Part shown: positions 1-8,052 of the stretch, one piece after another
Layout of the letters: every line of letters starts with the position of its first letter
How positions within the stretch are numbered: the first letter of the stretch is position 1
The notes under the pieces: model-generated
The model's input: only the letters and a program-made list of their open reading frames with translations
What the model was told of the DNA's origin: nothing
Database searches by the model: none
Translations under genes and position numbers: made by a program
From: an uncultured Ruminococcus sp.
GTDB taxonomy: Bacteria > Bacillota > Clostridia > Oscillospirales > Acutalibacteraceae
Length of the DNA: 43,605 nucleotides
Assembly (NCBI GenBank): GCA_902762615.1
Contig: CACWOX010000018.1
Coordinates: 1 to 43,605 of the forward strand
Direction of reading: 5' to 3'

Positions 1-189
1 TCGCTCCATTTCGATGTCGGACTGATAATCGTCGATAGCTTCTTGGATTTCATCCTCGAACCATCTGACCGAGCCGCTGGTGACGTCATACAGATCCTCA
101 CTGTCCTCATCCTCCACCTGCACCGACAGAGGGAAGTAAAAGGTTTCAGTGGCGTAATCGTCCGAAAATGCCTTCCTACTATATGGCAT
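1..189 (-). CDS. Hypothetical protein, C-terminus cut by window edge
   Basis: An open frame of 63 codons runs from an ATG at 189 to the left edge without a stop, so this is the N-terminal part of a longer protein. It starts MPYSRKAFSDDYATETFYF and is rich in Asp and Glu, with no signal peptide or membrane segment in the visible part. Its start overlaps the end of the upstream gene by 11 bases in another frame, which implies translational coupling. I do not recognise the family. The composition and the tiny-gene context resemble cargo genes of integrative elements, which is inference only. Confidence 0.55.
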   Translation of the reverse strand, partial: MPYSRKAFSDDYATETFYFPLSVQVEDEDSEDLYDVTSGSVRWFEDEIQEAIDDYQSDIEMER

Positions 190-550
190 ATTCTATCGCC
201 TCCGCTTTCTCCAGTCCCAAGCGCCGGATATTAATGGCAGTGATGATGACGTTGTACATTTTCTCCGAGATCAGCTTGGTGTCGAAGATATCGCTGAGTG
301 AGACGTGGTCGGTGTTGAAGTACATATCCTTCGACGCGCTGTAAAGGGTGTAGCAGTTTTCGCTCACCGTATCCAGTCTGACTTCATCGTAATCGATGCG
401 GCTCTCTCGGATATTGCCCTTCACCTTGTTCCACAGAATCTGATCCGCCGTGAGCAGATACATCGCAGCCATGAGTCTGGTGTCGGTTTTGTCCTTCTTC
501 CTGATGGCTTTCTTGAATGTGGACTTGTGCTGCTGGCTTTTGAATCTCAT
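179..550 (-). CDS. Small conserved-type protein of unknown function (DUF6075-like?)
   Basis: This 123-residue protein begins MRFKSQQHKSTFKKAIRKKD. It is soluble and mostly helical by eye, with a basic N-terminus and a middle part reading DTRLMAAMYLLTADQILWNKV. The ribosome binding site is AGGAGAG, about 11 bases before the ATG. From memory it resembles the DUF6075 proteins found on clostridial mobile elements, but I cannot confirm that. It overlaps the following partial gene by 11 bases, so the two form one transcript. A strong hairpin with a T-tract lies just upstream, so its promoter must be in the short gap after that hairpin or read-through is needed. Confidence 0.6.
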   Translation of the reverse strand: MRFKSQQHKSTFKKAIRKKDKTDTRLMAAMYLLTADQILWNKVKGNIRESRIDYDEVRLDTVSENCYTLYSASKDMYFNTDHVSLSDIFDTKLISEKMYNVIITAINIRRLGLEKAEAIEYAI

Positions 551-584
551 TTGGTAATCACTCTCCTAAAATTTTCGTTAGCAA

Positions 585-655
585 ACAAAAAAAGCCGATT
601 GTCTTTTCTGTCGGACGCTGATCAGACGTCCTTCTTCAAAACAATCGGCTTTGTT
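585..655 (-). terminator. Hairpin with T-tract upstream of the 123-aa gene
   Basis: AAAGCCGATTGT at 591-602 pairs with its complement at 641-652. A second stem, GGACG/CGTCC, is nested in the loop. Read leftward it ends in a run of T, so it works as a minus-strand terminator. It lies only 35 bases before the start codon at 550, so it could be a leader attenuator rather than the end of another transcript. Confidence 0.6.
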
Positions 656-842
656 GCTTATCTACAAAAAATCGCACAGATTTTCTACCTGCACGCTTGA
701 TTGACTGAGTATTGAATTTTTGAATTTTGGGTTAGGGAAGGGCTGCAAAATGCCCGTTACGGGAGTTCAAGTTCATAAATCGGGCAAAATCAGCCAAATG
801 CATCTACGGTATAACCTTTATAATTTTTGCCCCTAAAACGCG

Positions 843-870
843 AAAAAACCCCGAAAATTCGGAGTTTTTT
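843..870 (-). terminator. Terminator of tRNA-Leu(GAG)
   Basis: A 7-bp stem (ACTCCGA/TCGGGGT on the minus strand, with one G-T pair) with a short A+T loop is flanked by A6 and T6 runs, so it can act on both strands. It lies 30 bases beyond the CCA end of tRNA-Leu. Confidence 0.7.
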
Positions 871-899
871 GCGGGTGCATCTTTTTTGTTCACCTATTC

Positions 900-984
900 T
901 GGTGCGAGTGACGGGACTTGAACCCGTACGTCATGCAACACACGCCCCTCAAACGTGCCTGTCTGCCAGTTCCAGCACACTCGC
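900..984 (-). tRNA. tRNA-Leu(GAG)
   Basis: The minus strand folds as a class II tRNA. The acceptor GCGAGTG pairs with CACTCGC, followed by discriminator A and an encoded CCA. The anticodon stem CACGT/GCGTG holds the loop TTGAGGG, with anticodon GAG. There is a long variable arm, and the T-arm has the GGTTCAAGTCC core. It has its own promoter and terminator. Confidence 0.95.
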
Positions 985-1035
985 AAATCTTATTGTCTTT
1001 TCGCACTCATTGTCGCTCTCGCTGAGTGCCTATAT

Positions 1036-1064
1036 AATATATCATACCGAATTGCATTTGTCAA
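1036..1064 (-). promoter_or_regulatory. Promoter of tRNA-Leu(GAG)
   Basis: On the minus strand a perfect -35 TTGACA (1059-1064) and -10 TATATT (1036-1041) are separated by 17 bases. Confidence 0.8.
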
Positions 1065-1126
1065 GCATTTTTTTCAAAAAAACGATTTTTTTTCTTCCGC
1101 TTTAAGTCCTAACGTAAATGCACGCC

Positions 1127-1190
1127 AGGAATGAATTCCAAAGCACGCCGCAGACGGTGCTGAAACACTGACCGTGGCGTGCTGATTCCT
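1127..1190 (-). terminator. Long hairpin downstream of the aldolase gene
   Basis: AGGAAT (1127-1132) pairs with ATTCCT (1185-1190), and inside it AGCACGCC (1142-1149) pairs with GGCGTGCT (1176-1183). It begins about 30 bases after the aldolase stop. There is no clean T-tract next to the stem, so the terminator role is only likely. Confidence 0.5.
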
Positions 1191-1221
1191 AACGCGATTG
1201 AACCGTCGCCTTCTGAAAAAA

Positions 1222-2196
1222 TCAATCCCTGTCGAGCAGCTCCTGATAGAAGTCGGCGTAATTGGTCTTTTTGTCGCGGATGAATTCTATTGCAGAAGAA
1301 GGATGGCGGTTGAGTCTGCCGGTGAGAAGGTACGGCACGTCATAGCCCCACACAACGCCGGAGGCTTTGAGGGGAAGGATGTATTCTTCAATAAAGCTGA
1401 GAATGGGTGTAATATTGAACTTGGGGTTTTTGAAGAAGCCGAGCAACAGCTCCATTGCGCAGTTGCCTGCACCGCGACCCATGCTGCTTACGGTAGCGTC
1501 AAGATAGCTTGCGCCGAGGGACATGGATTCAATCGTGTTGGCGAAAGCGAGCTGCTGGTTGTTATGGGCGTGTATGCCTAAGTATTTGCCGGCTTTTTCG
1601 GTATAGGACAAGTATTTCTCGGTGAGTCTGGCGATTTGCTCTGGATAAAGCGAACCGTAGCTGTCCACAAGGTACAGTCCGTCTGCATTGCTTTGACAAA
1701 TCATGTCCAGAGCACCGTCAATATCGAAAATGCTGGCGTTGGAGATCGCCATGATATTCACGGTGGTCTCGTAGCCAAGCTCATGGCAGTATTCCACTAT
1801 TTCCAGCGCCGCCGGAATGGTGTTGATGTATGTCGCCACGCGCACCATGTCGATGACGCTCTCCGAACGCGGCTTGATGTCCCGGCGGAAGTCTGTTCTT
1901 CCAACGTCAGCCATCACGGAAATCTTCAAGTCGGTGTTGTTCTCGCCCACAATGGCGCGGATGTCCTCGTCGTCACAGAATTTCCACTTGCCGAACTTGT
2001 CTGGTGAGAAAATGTCCTTTGACGCCTTATAGCCGAATTCCATGTAGTCAACGCCTGCCTTCACATTGGCAAGGTAGAGCGCGCGCACAAATTCGTCGTC
2101 AAAATAAAAATTATTCACCAGACCGCCGTCGCGGATGGTCGCGTCCAGCACCTTGACATCGGGTCTGTAGGAGACAATATTACCTCTTCTGTTCAT
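1222..2196 (-). CDS. Aldolase catalytic domain protein (HMGL/DRE-TIM family)
   Basis: This 324-residue cytosolic protein has the DRE-TIM metallolyase signature: LDATIRDGG at residues 17-25 supplies the Arg-Asp pair, and GIHAHNNQ carries the metal-binding His-x-His, as in HMG-CoA lyase and 4-hydroxy-2-oxovalerate aldolase. The expected chemistry is metal-dependent C-C bond cleavage or condensation of a 2-oxo or acyl substrate. The length fits a stand-alone TIM barrel without the extra domains of isopropylmalate synthase. No pathway partner is adjacent, so the substrate is unknown. The ATG at 2196 lies inside an 8-codon out-of-frame leader (MKKNEQKR) that uses the better-placed AGAGGAAC site, so translation may be coupled. 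Confidence 0.8.
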   Translation of the reverse strand: MNRRGNIVSYRPDVKVLDATIRDGGLVNNFYFDDEFVRALYLANVKAGVDYMEFGYKASKDIFSPDKFGKWKFCDDEDIRAIVGENNTDLKISVMADVGRTDFRRDIKPRSESVIDMVRVATYINTIPAALEIVEYCHELGYETTVNIMAISNASIFDIDGALDMICQSNADGLYLVDSYGSLYPEQIARLTEKYLSYTEKAGKYLGIHAHNNQQLAFANTIESMSLGASYLDATVSSMGRGAGNCAMELLLGFFKNPKFNITPILSFIEEYILPLKASGVVWGYDVPYLLTGRLNRHPSSAIEFIRDKKTNYADFYQELLDRD

Positions 2197-2340
2197 TCTT
2201 TTTCATGTTCCTCTCATCTATTAAAATAACAAAATGCAAACAGACGTATTCCGTTTACAGGTATATTAAAAAATATTATAACACACCAACTGGGCAATTT
2301 CAATACAAATCACATGATTTTCATATTAAATGAAAAAATG

Positions 2341-2389
2341 AAAAAATAAAAAATCCGCGAAGGCTCCATTATGCGCGAAACCTTCGCGG
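2341..2389 (-). terminator. Terminator of the acyltransferase gene
   Basis: CCGCGAAGG (2355-2363) pairs perfectly with CCTTCGCGG (2381-2389). On the minus strand it is followed by a 14-base T-rich tract. Confidence 0.85.
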
Positions 2390-2415
2390 GTTTGCAATAT
2401 TATTTCATTATTTTA

Positions 2416-3555
2416 TTATTCAGCCGATGCCTTTTTCCTGAAATATTTGCCAGACAAAAGATTACCGAGGAAATTGCTCGCAAGCATGGTGATTGCGGAG
2501 CTGACAGCCGTGAGCACGACAATTGCCCAGACCTTGAAACCGTTGTCGTAATCCTTGAGATAATAATTTGTCGCATATATTGCGGAAAGCTGCGACAGAT
2601 AGACCGGAAGAGTTATCTTCCCCAGAAAATAGCACACGTTATTGTCGAACACTTCTCCGGAATAGGTCAGTCCGCTGAAGGAAAGAAGCACTCCAACAAA
2701 TATGAATGCCAATGCGCCGTACTCCCAGCCATAGGGCAGTGTGAGAAGTGTGATAACGACAGCGCCGACGTACATCATCCATTCCAGAACCGTCAGCAGA
2801 ATCCTTACGGACTGCCCTGCCTTGTCGGCAAGCGGTGCAAGACCGTATTTGCCGAGGCTGTAAACAAATGTGCCGAGCAGTATCTCCGCAAGCGCCCTGA
2901 TGTCACCCTTGTAGACAGACAGTCCGCCGCCGATATACATTGGACGGGTAACGCCTGTGAGCGACGGGAATTCACAGCACATCCAGACCAGAAGCCCGAT
3001 GGAAGCGACCGGCGCAACATACCGTGTGACAACCTTGAAATTCAGCCGGCAGAGGAAGTACACAATGATAACAGCGATCAGCATTGCCGACAGGTACCAT
3101 TCAATATGATTCAGCGGCGACCCCATTACGCCTGTCATCTGAATGAGAAACAGGTTGGGAATTGCCTGGCAAAATCTGTCCCATGCCGACCATTCCGGCA
3201 TATCAAGGTGTATCAGAACCATCACGCCGAACAGTACGGCAAAGGCGACAATGTGCTGCGGGAATGTGGAAATGTATTTCTTCCAAAAATATTTGCCGGT
3301 ATCGGCAAAGACATTGGTCTTTTTCTCGGCTCTTTGCAGCTGCTTGTCTAAACTCTGGGCGAGGAAGAGTCCGGTCAGCAGGAAGAAAAATTCAACGCCC
3401 ATCGCTCCATGCGGAAATAAAGCAAGAAAAACGCCCTTTGTCAGCGACGGCGAACCGTATGTGTATTTTCCGATGTGGAAAAAAAGTATTGTCAGGCAAA
3501 AGACAAACCGCATGAATTCAAGCGTACCGTTACGCTTTTTTGATGAGGAAGCCAT
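2416..3555 (-). CDS. Membrane acyltransferase family 3 protein
   Basis: This 379-residue polytopic membrane protein opens with GTLEFMRFVFCLTILFFH and continues with GAMGVEFFFLLTGLFLAQS, the N-terminal pattern of the acyltransferase_3 (OafA/YrhL) family. The conserved Arg and His of the first helix are visible, followed by about ten hydrophobic segments. Such proteins move acetyl or other acyl groups across the membrane onto surface polysaccharides or peptidoglycan, and the acceptor here cannot be inferred. The start is supported by AAGGAGAG seven bases before the ATG. It is a single-gene unit with its own terminator, convergent to nothing and divergent from the GntR operon. Confidence 0.85.
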   Translation of the reverse strand: MASSSKKRNGTLEFMRFVFCLTILFFHIGKYTYGSPSLTKGVFLALFPHGAMGVEFFFLLTGLFLAQSLDKQLQRAEKKTNVFADTGKYFWKKYISTFPQHIVAFAVLFGVMVLIHLDMPEWSAWDRFCQAIPNLFLIQMTGVMGSPLNHIEWYLSAMLIAVIIVYFLCRLNFKVVTRYVAPVASIGLLVWMCCEFPSLTGVTRPMYIGGGLSVYKGDIRALAEILLGTFVYSLGKYGLAPLADKAGQSVRILLTVLEWMMYVGAVVITLLTLPYGWEYGALAFIFVGVLLSFSGLTYSGEVFDNNVCYFLGKITLPVYLSQLSAIYATNYYLKDYDNGFKVWAIVVLTAVSSAITMLASNFLGNLLSGKYFRKKASAE

Positions 3556-3710
3556 TTTTTAATCTCTCCTTGTATTGCATGTTATCATACATTCATATGA
3601 TATTCACATTATATCACATTCTTTTCATAATATCAATATTTTCTATAATTTATTTGCAAAAAGCAGTCATATATTGTCAGTTATTTCAAAAGAATATTTT
3701 TCAAAACCCC

Positions 3711-3739
3711 TTGACAAATACAAAAAGCGGGTGTATGAT
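3711..3739 (+). promoter_or_regulatory. Promoter of the GntR-ABC operon
   Basis: TTGACA at 3711-3716 and TATGAT at 3734-3739 are 17 bases apart. They lie about 70 bases before the GntR start. Confidence 0.85.
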
Positions 3740-3740
3740 G

Positions 3741-3777
3741 TAACTGTACTAATAAAGCTAATACACTTAGTTAGCAC
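3741..3777 (+). promoter_or_regulatory. Probable GntR operator
   Basis: Directly after the -10 box lie two overlapping inverted repeats: TAACT...AGTTA across the whole stretch and GCTAA...TTAGC in its right half. The position over the start point fits autorepression by the YtrA-type regulator encoded just downstream. Confidence 0.5.
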
Positions 3778-3807
3778 ATAACACAACCTTCGGAGGTGAC
3801 ACATTGA

Positions 3808-4197
3808 ATGTATACCACAGACAATCTCAGCGGCGTTCCGGTCTATGAGCAGATCATACGTCAGACAGAAACCTTCATCTTAGCGGGCATCATGCAGCCG
3901 GACGCGCCGATGCCTTCCGTGCGTTCGGTAGCGACCGAGATAGCCGCCAATCCCAACACGGTGCAAAAGGCATATTCCAATCTGCTCGGGCGCGGCATCA
4001 TCTACGCCGTTCCCGGCAAGGGCAGTTTTATATCCCCCGACGCAAAGGAAAAGCTCCGGAACGAGCTGGAAAAGAAGCTCGAATCCATTGAGCAGATGGC
4101 TTCCCAATTCGCCAACGCCGGCATAGCCAAGCAGGATGTTCTCGACGCGGTCGAGCGAGGGTACCAAAGCGCTCACGTTCGTTCGCTAAGTGAATAG
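3808..4197 (+). CDS. GntR family regulator, YtrA subfamily
   Basis: This 129-residue transcription factor has an N-terminal winged helix (about residues 5-72, with PVYEQIIRQTETFILAG, SVRSVATEIAANPNTVQKAY and PGKGSFIS) and only a short helical tail. That is the YtrA type, which usually represses the ABC transporter genes it is cotranscribed with. The ribosome binding site is CGGAGGTGA. The last nine residues, including the stop, are encoded by the head of an intergenic repeat that also follows asd and dapA, so the native C-terminus was probably altered when that repeat arrived. An ABC ATPase and a large membrane protein follow on the same strand. Confidence 0.9.
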   Translation: MYTTDNLSGVPVYEQIIRQTETFILAGIMQPDAPMPSVRSVATEIAANPNTVQKAYSNLLGRGIIYAVPGKGSFISPDAKEKLRNELEKKLESIEQMASQFANAGIAKQDVLDAVERGYQSAHVRSLSE

Positions 4198-4254
4198 AGA
4201 ATAGAGAATAAATAATAGATAATATTTTAGGAGCGCTTCGCGCTGAATATAAAA
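4166..4254 (+). repeat. Intergenic repeat, copy 1
   Basis: This copy has a head (AAGCGCTCACGTTCGTTCGCT), a variable run of GAATA/AATAGA units and a tail (GGAGCGCTTCGCGCT). Copies 2 and 3 lie at 38044-38136 and 39102-39187. This copy overlaps the 3' end of the GntR gene and supplies its stop codon. Confidence 0.75.
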
Positions 4255-4272
4255 CGAAAGGAAGAAAACCTA

Positions 4273-5145
4273 ATGATAAACGCCAATAACGTTACCAAAA
4301 AATTTGGCGATTTTACCGCGCTCGACAGCGTGAGCATGTCGGTCGAGACGGGCAGCATATTCGGTCTGGTCGGCTCCAACGGCGCGGGTAAATCCACCTT
4401 CATGCGCTTGCTGTCTGGCGTCTATAGGCTTGACGGGGGCAGCATTTCCATTGACGGCAGAGACATTGCCGAAAGCCCCGAGGTAAGAAACAGCCTCATC
4501 TATGTGCCGGACGACCTTTATTTCATTCCCAACTGTCACATGGACAGCATGGCAAAGCTCTGCAAAAACAGCCGCGCCAGCTTTGACGAAAAACTCTACG
4601 CCGAGCTTGCCCAAAAATTCGAGGCAAGCCGCAAAAAACCTATCCGCTCTATGAGCAAGGGCATGAAGCGGCAGGCGGCTCTGATATTGGCGCTTGCCTC
4701 CAAGCCGGATATTCTGCTGATCGACGAGACCTTCGACGGTCTGGACGTCATCAAGCGCCACGGCATGAAGGAGATTCTCTGTCAGGCGGTCGCGGACAGA
4801 GGACTCACCGTGATCATGGCGACCCATTCCATGCGCGAGGTGGACGACATGTGCGACTCCATCGCCATGCTGCACAAGGGCAAAATTACGCTGCAATCCG
4901 AGCTGGACGAGGCAAAAACCTCCCTCTGCAAGGTGCAGATCGCCTTTGCGGAAGATTTCGGTCAAAGCGCGGTGGAATTCGACGGCGCAAAGATCACCGA
5001 CTTCACCAAGGACGGCAGCGTCGCAACGGTCATCTTTGAAAACGAACGCGAACATGTCGAGCGTGAGCTGAAAGCCAAAAATCCCCTGCTGATGAACGTT
5101 CTCCCGCTTTCGCTCGAAGAGGTCTTTATTTACAAGAACAGGTAA
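4273..5145 (+). CDS. ABC transporter ATP-binding protein (YtrB-like)
   Basis: This 290-residue ABC ATPase has Walker A GSNGAGKST (residues 34-42), Walker B ILLIDE (147-152) with catalytic Glu152, and the D-loop GLD. Its signature is MSKGMKRQ (about 127-134) in place of LSGGQ, a variant normal for the YtrB/CcmA-like branch that drives small export or lipid-related permeases. About 90 residues follow the ATPase core. The ribosome binding site AAAGGAAG precedes the ATG. It sits between its GntR regulator and the large membrane protein that should be its permease. Confidence 0.9.
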   Translation: MINANNVTKKFGDFTALDSVSMSVETGSIFGLVGSNGAGKSTFMRLLSGVYRLDGGSISIDGRDIAESPEVRNSLIYVPDDLYFIPNCHMDSMAKLCKNSRASFDEKLYAELAQKFEASRKKPIRSMSKGMKRQAALILALASKPDILLIDETFDGLDVIKRHGMKEILCQAVADRGLTVIMATHSMREVDDMCDSIAMLHKGKITLQSELDEAKTSLCKVQIAFAEDFGQSAVEFDGAKITDFTKDGSVATVIFENEREHVERELKAKNPLLMNVLPLSLEEVFIYKNR

Positions 5146-5152
5146 TTTTTAA

Positions 5153-5180
5153 TGTGAAATGTGAAGTGTGAAATGTGAAA
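5153..5180 (+). repeat. 7-bp tandem repeat TGTGAAA x4
   Basis: Four adjacent units (TGTGAAA, TGTGAAG, TGTGAAA, TGTGAAA) fill the gap between the ABC ATPase and its membrane partner. Just after them, TTTTCTCG-type units repeat at 5190-5213. Confidence 0.8.
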
Positions 5181-5253
5181 TAATTATCATTTTCTCGTTT
5201 TCTCGTTTTCTTCATTACTTCTGTTTTCTCCTGACATGGAAAGGAATGAATCT

Positions 5254-7824
5254 ATGATGAAATTATTCAAAAGTTTCAACAAAGCAAGCCTGCCGAGATT
5301 TAAAAAATCCCTCTTTTGCGAGGGACTGCGGCAGCTTAAAATCGGCGGCATTGCTTACGTTGTCATCACAACCATTGCCACACTGTTGTCAACTGGACAG
5401 AATGTGACATTTGGTGATTATATTGTCACCCACAACATGGGTCGTCTCAGATATTACCTTGATGACATTCCGTTTGGCATATTCGCTATCGCTTCGGCTT
5501 TCGCGGTGCTTGCCGTATTCTATATCTCCAATTTCATGCGCTCTGCCAAGGCGAGGGATTTTTACTGCGCAACTCCCCATTCTCACGGCATGCTCTGGCT
5601 GAATTTCGCGGCTTCGGCTCTCGCGTGGACTGCCGCGGGCGTGCTGGCTTACTTCCTTGTCACCGCCGTGCTGCTCATGCCGCTCGACCCGAAGGTGTTC
5701 GGTGCGCTGTTCTTCATCGCCTGCAATATTTTCGCCGCCGCGTTCATGGTGTTCGGCATGGCCGTGCTTGCGGTGACGCTGACAGGACGGCTGATTCCGG
5801 CACTCCTCACTCTCGCGGGACTCTCAGCGCTGTCCACCTGTATGAAGTACGCCTACGCGGAGGGCAGGCACGCCATCTACTCCAAATTCAGCCTTGTAAC
5901 GGAAACGTCTGATCTGGAGCTTTATGATCCCGTGTATTTTATATTCAGACGGATGTTTTTTGGAGGATTCAGTTATACAGGCGATTATTTTTCCTCGGAC
6001 GCTTTCAGTTTATTCAATTCATGGCGCACCATCGGTTACGGATTGCTGATGGGCTTTGTCATGCTCGCGGTCGCGGCGGTCTTCGGCACGATCCGCACGG
6101 GCGACGCGGTCGGCAAGCCCTTTGTCAACGAGGCGGCTCACGTCATTTCACTGACGTCCGCAACGCTTCCTGTCGGCTTTGTCATCACCTACTGCTTCTT
6201 CCGTGTCACCGAGGAATGGCTGCATGACCCTTACTTCAGCCTTGCGCCGCTGTTTACCGACGACGACTGGCTTGTCGTTATTCTCCTCGTTTTGTTTATT
6301 GTCGGCGCTTTCTGGGGAGCAGAGCTGCTGCTCACCTTCGACATTAAACATGCCCACCGCGCTTTCAAATATTTTCCTGTCCCTGTCGTGGCGACAATGG
6401 CGGCGCTGCTGGTCGGATTTTTCGGCATGAAGGCGGAATTCAACACCGTCCCCACCGCCGATGAAGTGGAATCCTTCACGCTGGTGCGCAATGATGTGCT
6501 TCCCGACGAGCTTGCCTTTTTCCGCATGAGTGAGACCTTCGGCAGAGCCGTGACCAATGAGACGGAATTCACCGATAAAGAAACCATTGCCTATGTCACA
6601 GGCAAAATGAAGCAATTATCTGACGAATACGGTCATGATACGCAGAAGGCATACGACGCTCACGCTATCTGGGAAAATGAGAAAACCGGAATCATCAATA
6701 TCCATGAGGACGGCAAGGGCAACAATCTGATCACGATTCGTCTCAACCTCAAAAACGGAAAGCATCTCTACCGCACGGTTGCCTTTGACCAAAAGCACAT
6801 CACGGGTCTGGAATCCGCCATGCTAAACGACAGCGACTTCATGAAGAAATTCCTCGCTCTGCCTGCTGCCGACATTATTAATCTGGATATTACGGATCAC
6901 ATGGGAATGACAAGAGGCGAAGCAGTCGCCATTTACAAGAGCTTTGTGAAGGAGTACAACGCCCTTTCCGACGCGGAGAAGCTGGATTATATCAAAACCT
7001 CCGTTATGAACCATTACGTTAATGATGCATACGATGAAGAAGCATACGACGATGAATACGACGATGAATACGACGATGAATACGATGACAACAAAACAAC
7101 TGTAGTACACGAAGTCGATGACGAAACAACCGTAGCATATGAAACGGTCAGCCGCACCGACATCCATCTCGTCAGTAAGTCAAAGAAAACCGGTGATTTC
7201 GGCATTGTGGAAACCTATTACAACGAGCAGCGTTACGACGGAAGCATTTCTATTGCTGTCTCCGGCTACCCGGAGAATCGTCTGTATGACGAGGAGCAGT
7301 TTTTCATACAGGACTTTGAGCTTGACAACAAGCGTTTTCCCAAGACCATCGCCCTGACCGTCAAAACCTGCAATTCCAAATTCAGCGGCATCCGCGACCG
7401 GATCAAAAAAGTCCAGTCGGGCGACGATTACAGATTCTGCGACATCGACGCAGACTATTATTCCAATGGGAACAGCCTGACGGTTCTTTACCGCTATATA
7501 AGCGGCAAGAATTCTGAGAATGCGGAGCTCAGCGTTAAGGGCGAATACTACGGCAGTTATTCGGATGATGAAGATGTGATTTACAAGGACTTCGAGGTCG
7601 ATTCCAACGAAATGATTGAGCGACTCTTCAACGACACAGCCGCCACCGAGACCGTCGACTTCACCAAGCCGTTCTGCAAATTCACATGGAATAATTACGA
7701 CAGCTACAAAAACGGACTGCCCGGGAATATGACCTTCTACGCCCAGACCGAGAACCCTGTCGATTATCTCCATCTGCTGGCTGACGAACAGCCGCAGACA
7801 GAAACAAAGGGCAAGAAGAAATAA
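5254..7824 (+). CDS. Large ABC-2-like membrane protein with C-terminal soluble domain
   Basis: This 856-residue protein is probably the permease partner of the preceding ATPase. The N-terminal 410 or so residues hold many hydrophobic segments, including VVITTIATLLST, FAIASAFAVLAVFYI, AGVLAYFLVTAVLLM and VVILLVLFIVGAFWGAELLL. About 440 residues of soluble sequence follow. I chose the ATG at 5254 because AAGGA lies eight bases upstream; an in-frame ATG at 5236 lacks a good site. An acidic linker made of three DDEY repeats splits the soluble part. The order GntR, ATPase, membrane protein matches YtrA-type systems. The length of the soluble domain is unusual, and its side of the membrane cannot be settled by eye. 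Confidence 0.75.
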   Translation: MMKLFKSFNKASLPRFKKSLFCEGLRQLKIGGIAYVVITTIATLLSTGQNVTFGDYIVTHNMGRLRYYLDDIPFGIFAIASAFAVLAVFYISNFMRSAKARDFYCATPHSHGMLWLNFAASALAWTAAGVLAYFLVTAVLLMPLDPKVFGALFFIACNIFAAAFMVFGMAVLAVTLTGRLIPALLTLAGLSALSTCMKYAYAEGRHAIYSKFSLVTETSDLELYDPVYFIFRRMFFGGFSYTGDYFSSDAFSLFNSWRTIGYGLLMGFVMLAVAAVFGTIRTGDAVGKPFVNEAAHVISLTSATLPVGFVITYCFFRVTEEWLHDPYFSLAPLFTDDDWLVVILLVLFIVGAFWGAELLLTFDIKHAHRAFKYFPVPVVATMAALLVGFFGMKAEFNTVPTADEVESFTLVRNDVLPDELAFFRMSETFGRAVTNETEFTDKETIAYVTGKMKQLSDEYGHDTQKAYDAHAIWENEKTGIINIHEDGKGNNLITIRLNLKNGKHLYRTVAFDQKHITGLESAMLNDSDFMKKFLALPAADIINLDITDHMGMTRGEAVAIYKSFVKEYNALSDAEKLDYIKTSVMNHYVNDAYDEEAYDDEYDDEYDDEYDDNKTTVVHEVDDETTVAYETVSRTDIHLVSKSKKTGDFGIVETYYNEQRYDGSISIAVSGYPENRLYDEEQFFIQDFELDNKRFPKTIALTVKTCNSKFSGIRDRIKKVQSGDDYRFCDIDADYYSNGNSLTVLYRYISGKNSENAELSVKGEYYGSYSDDEDVIYKDFEVDSNEMIERLFNDTAATETVDFTKPFCKFTWNNYDSYKNGLPGNMTFYAQTENPVDYLHLLADEQPQTETKGKKK
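7045..7080 (+). repeat. 12-bp in-frame tandem repeat encoding YDDE x3
   Basis: The unit TACGACGATGAA is present three times without a mismatch inside the membrane protein gene, followed by a partial copy. It lengthens an Asp/Glu/Tyr linker and should vary in copy number between strains. Confidence 0.9.
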
Positions 7825-7878
7825 TTCTTTTCTCGTTGATATTCCCCTATCCAAGGTGATATAAAAAAATCAGAACAA

Positions 7879-7935
7879 CCGACGGCGGTTTCTCATGCCA
7901 TTGACGCATGGGGAGCCGCTGTCGGCTTTTCTGGC
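7879..7935 (+). terminator. Long hairpin terminator of the ABC operon
   Basis: A 20-bp stem (7879-7898 with 7906-7925) closes a 7-base loop. The four imperfect positions are G-T wobbles, so the pairing is kept throughout. A T-rich tract follows, making this the end of the GntR-ABC transcript. Confidence 0.75.
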
Positions 7936-8052
7936 TTTTGGGAATAAAAAAACTTGAAAGTAATAAAAAAATATTTCATAATGTTTGTAACGAACGGACG
8001 AAAAAATACATTAACGGAGTGAAAGGGCAAAAAAGCAAAGGAGGTGAGCCTG

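Noticed and set aside
2371-3351. 326-codon frame opposite the acyltransferase
   Set aside because: Composition is that of an antisense shadow, and the minus-strand gene has motifs, ribosome binding site and terminator.
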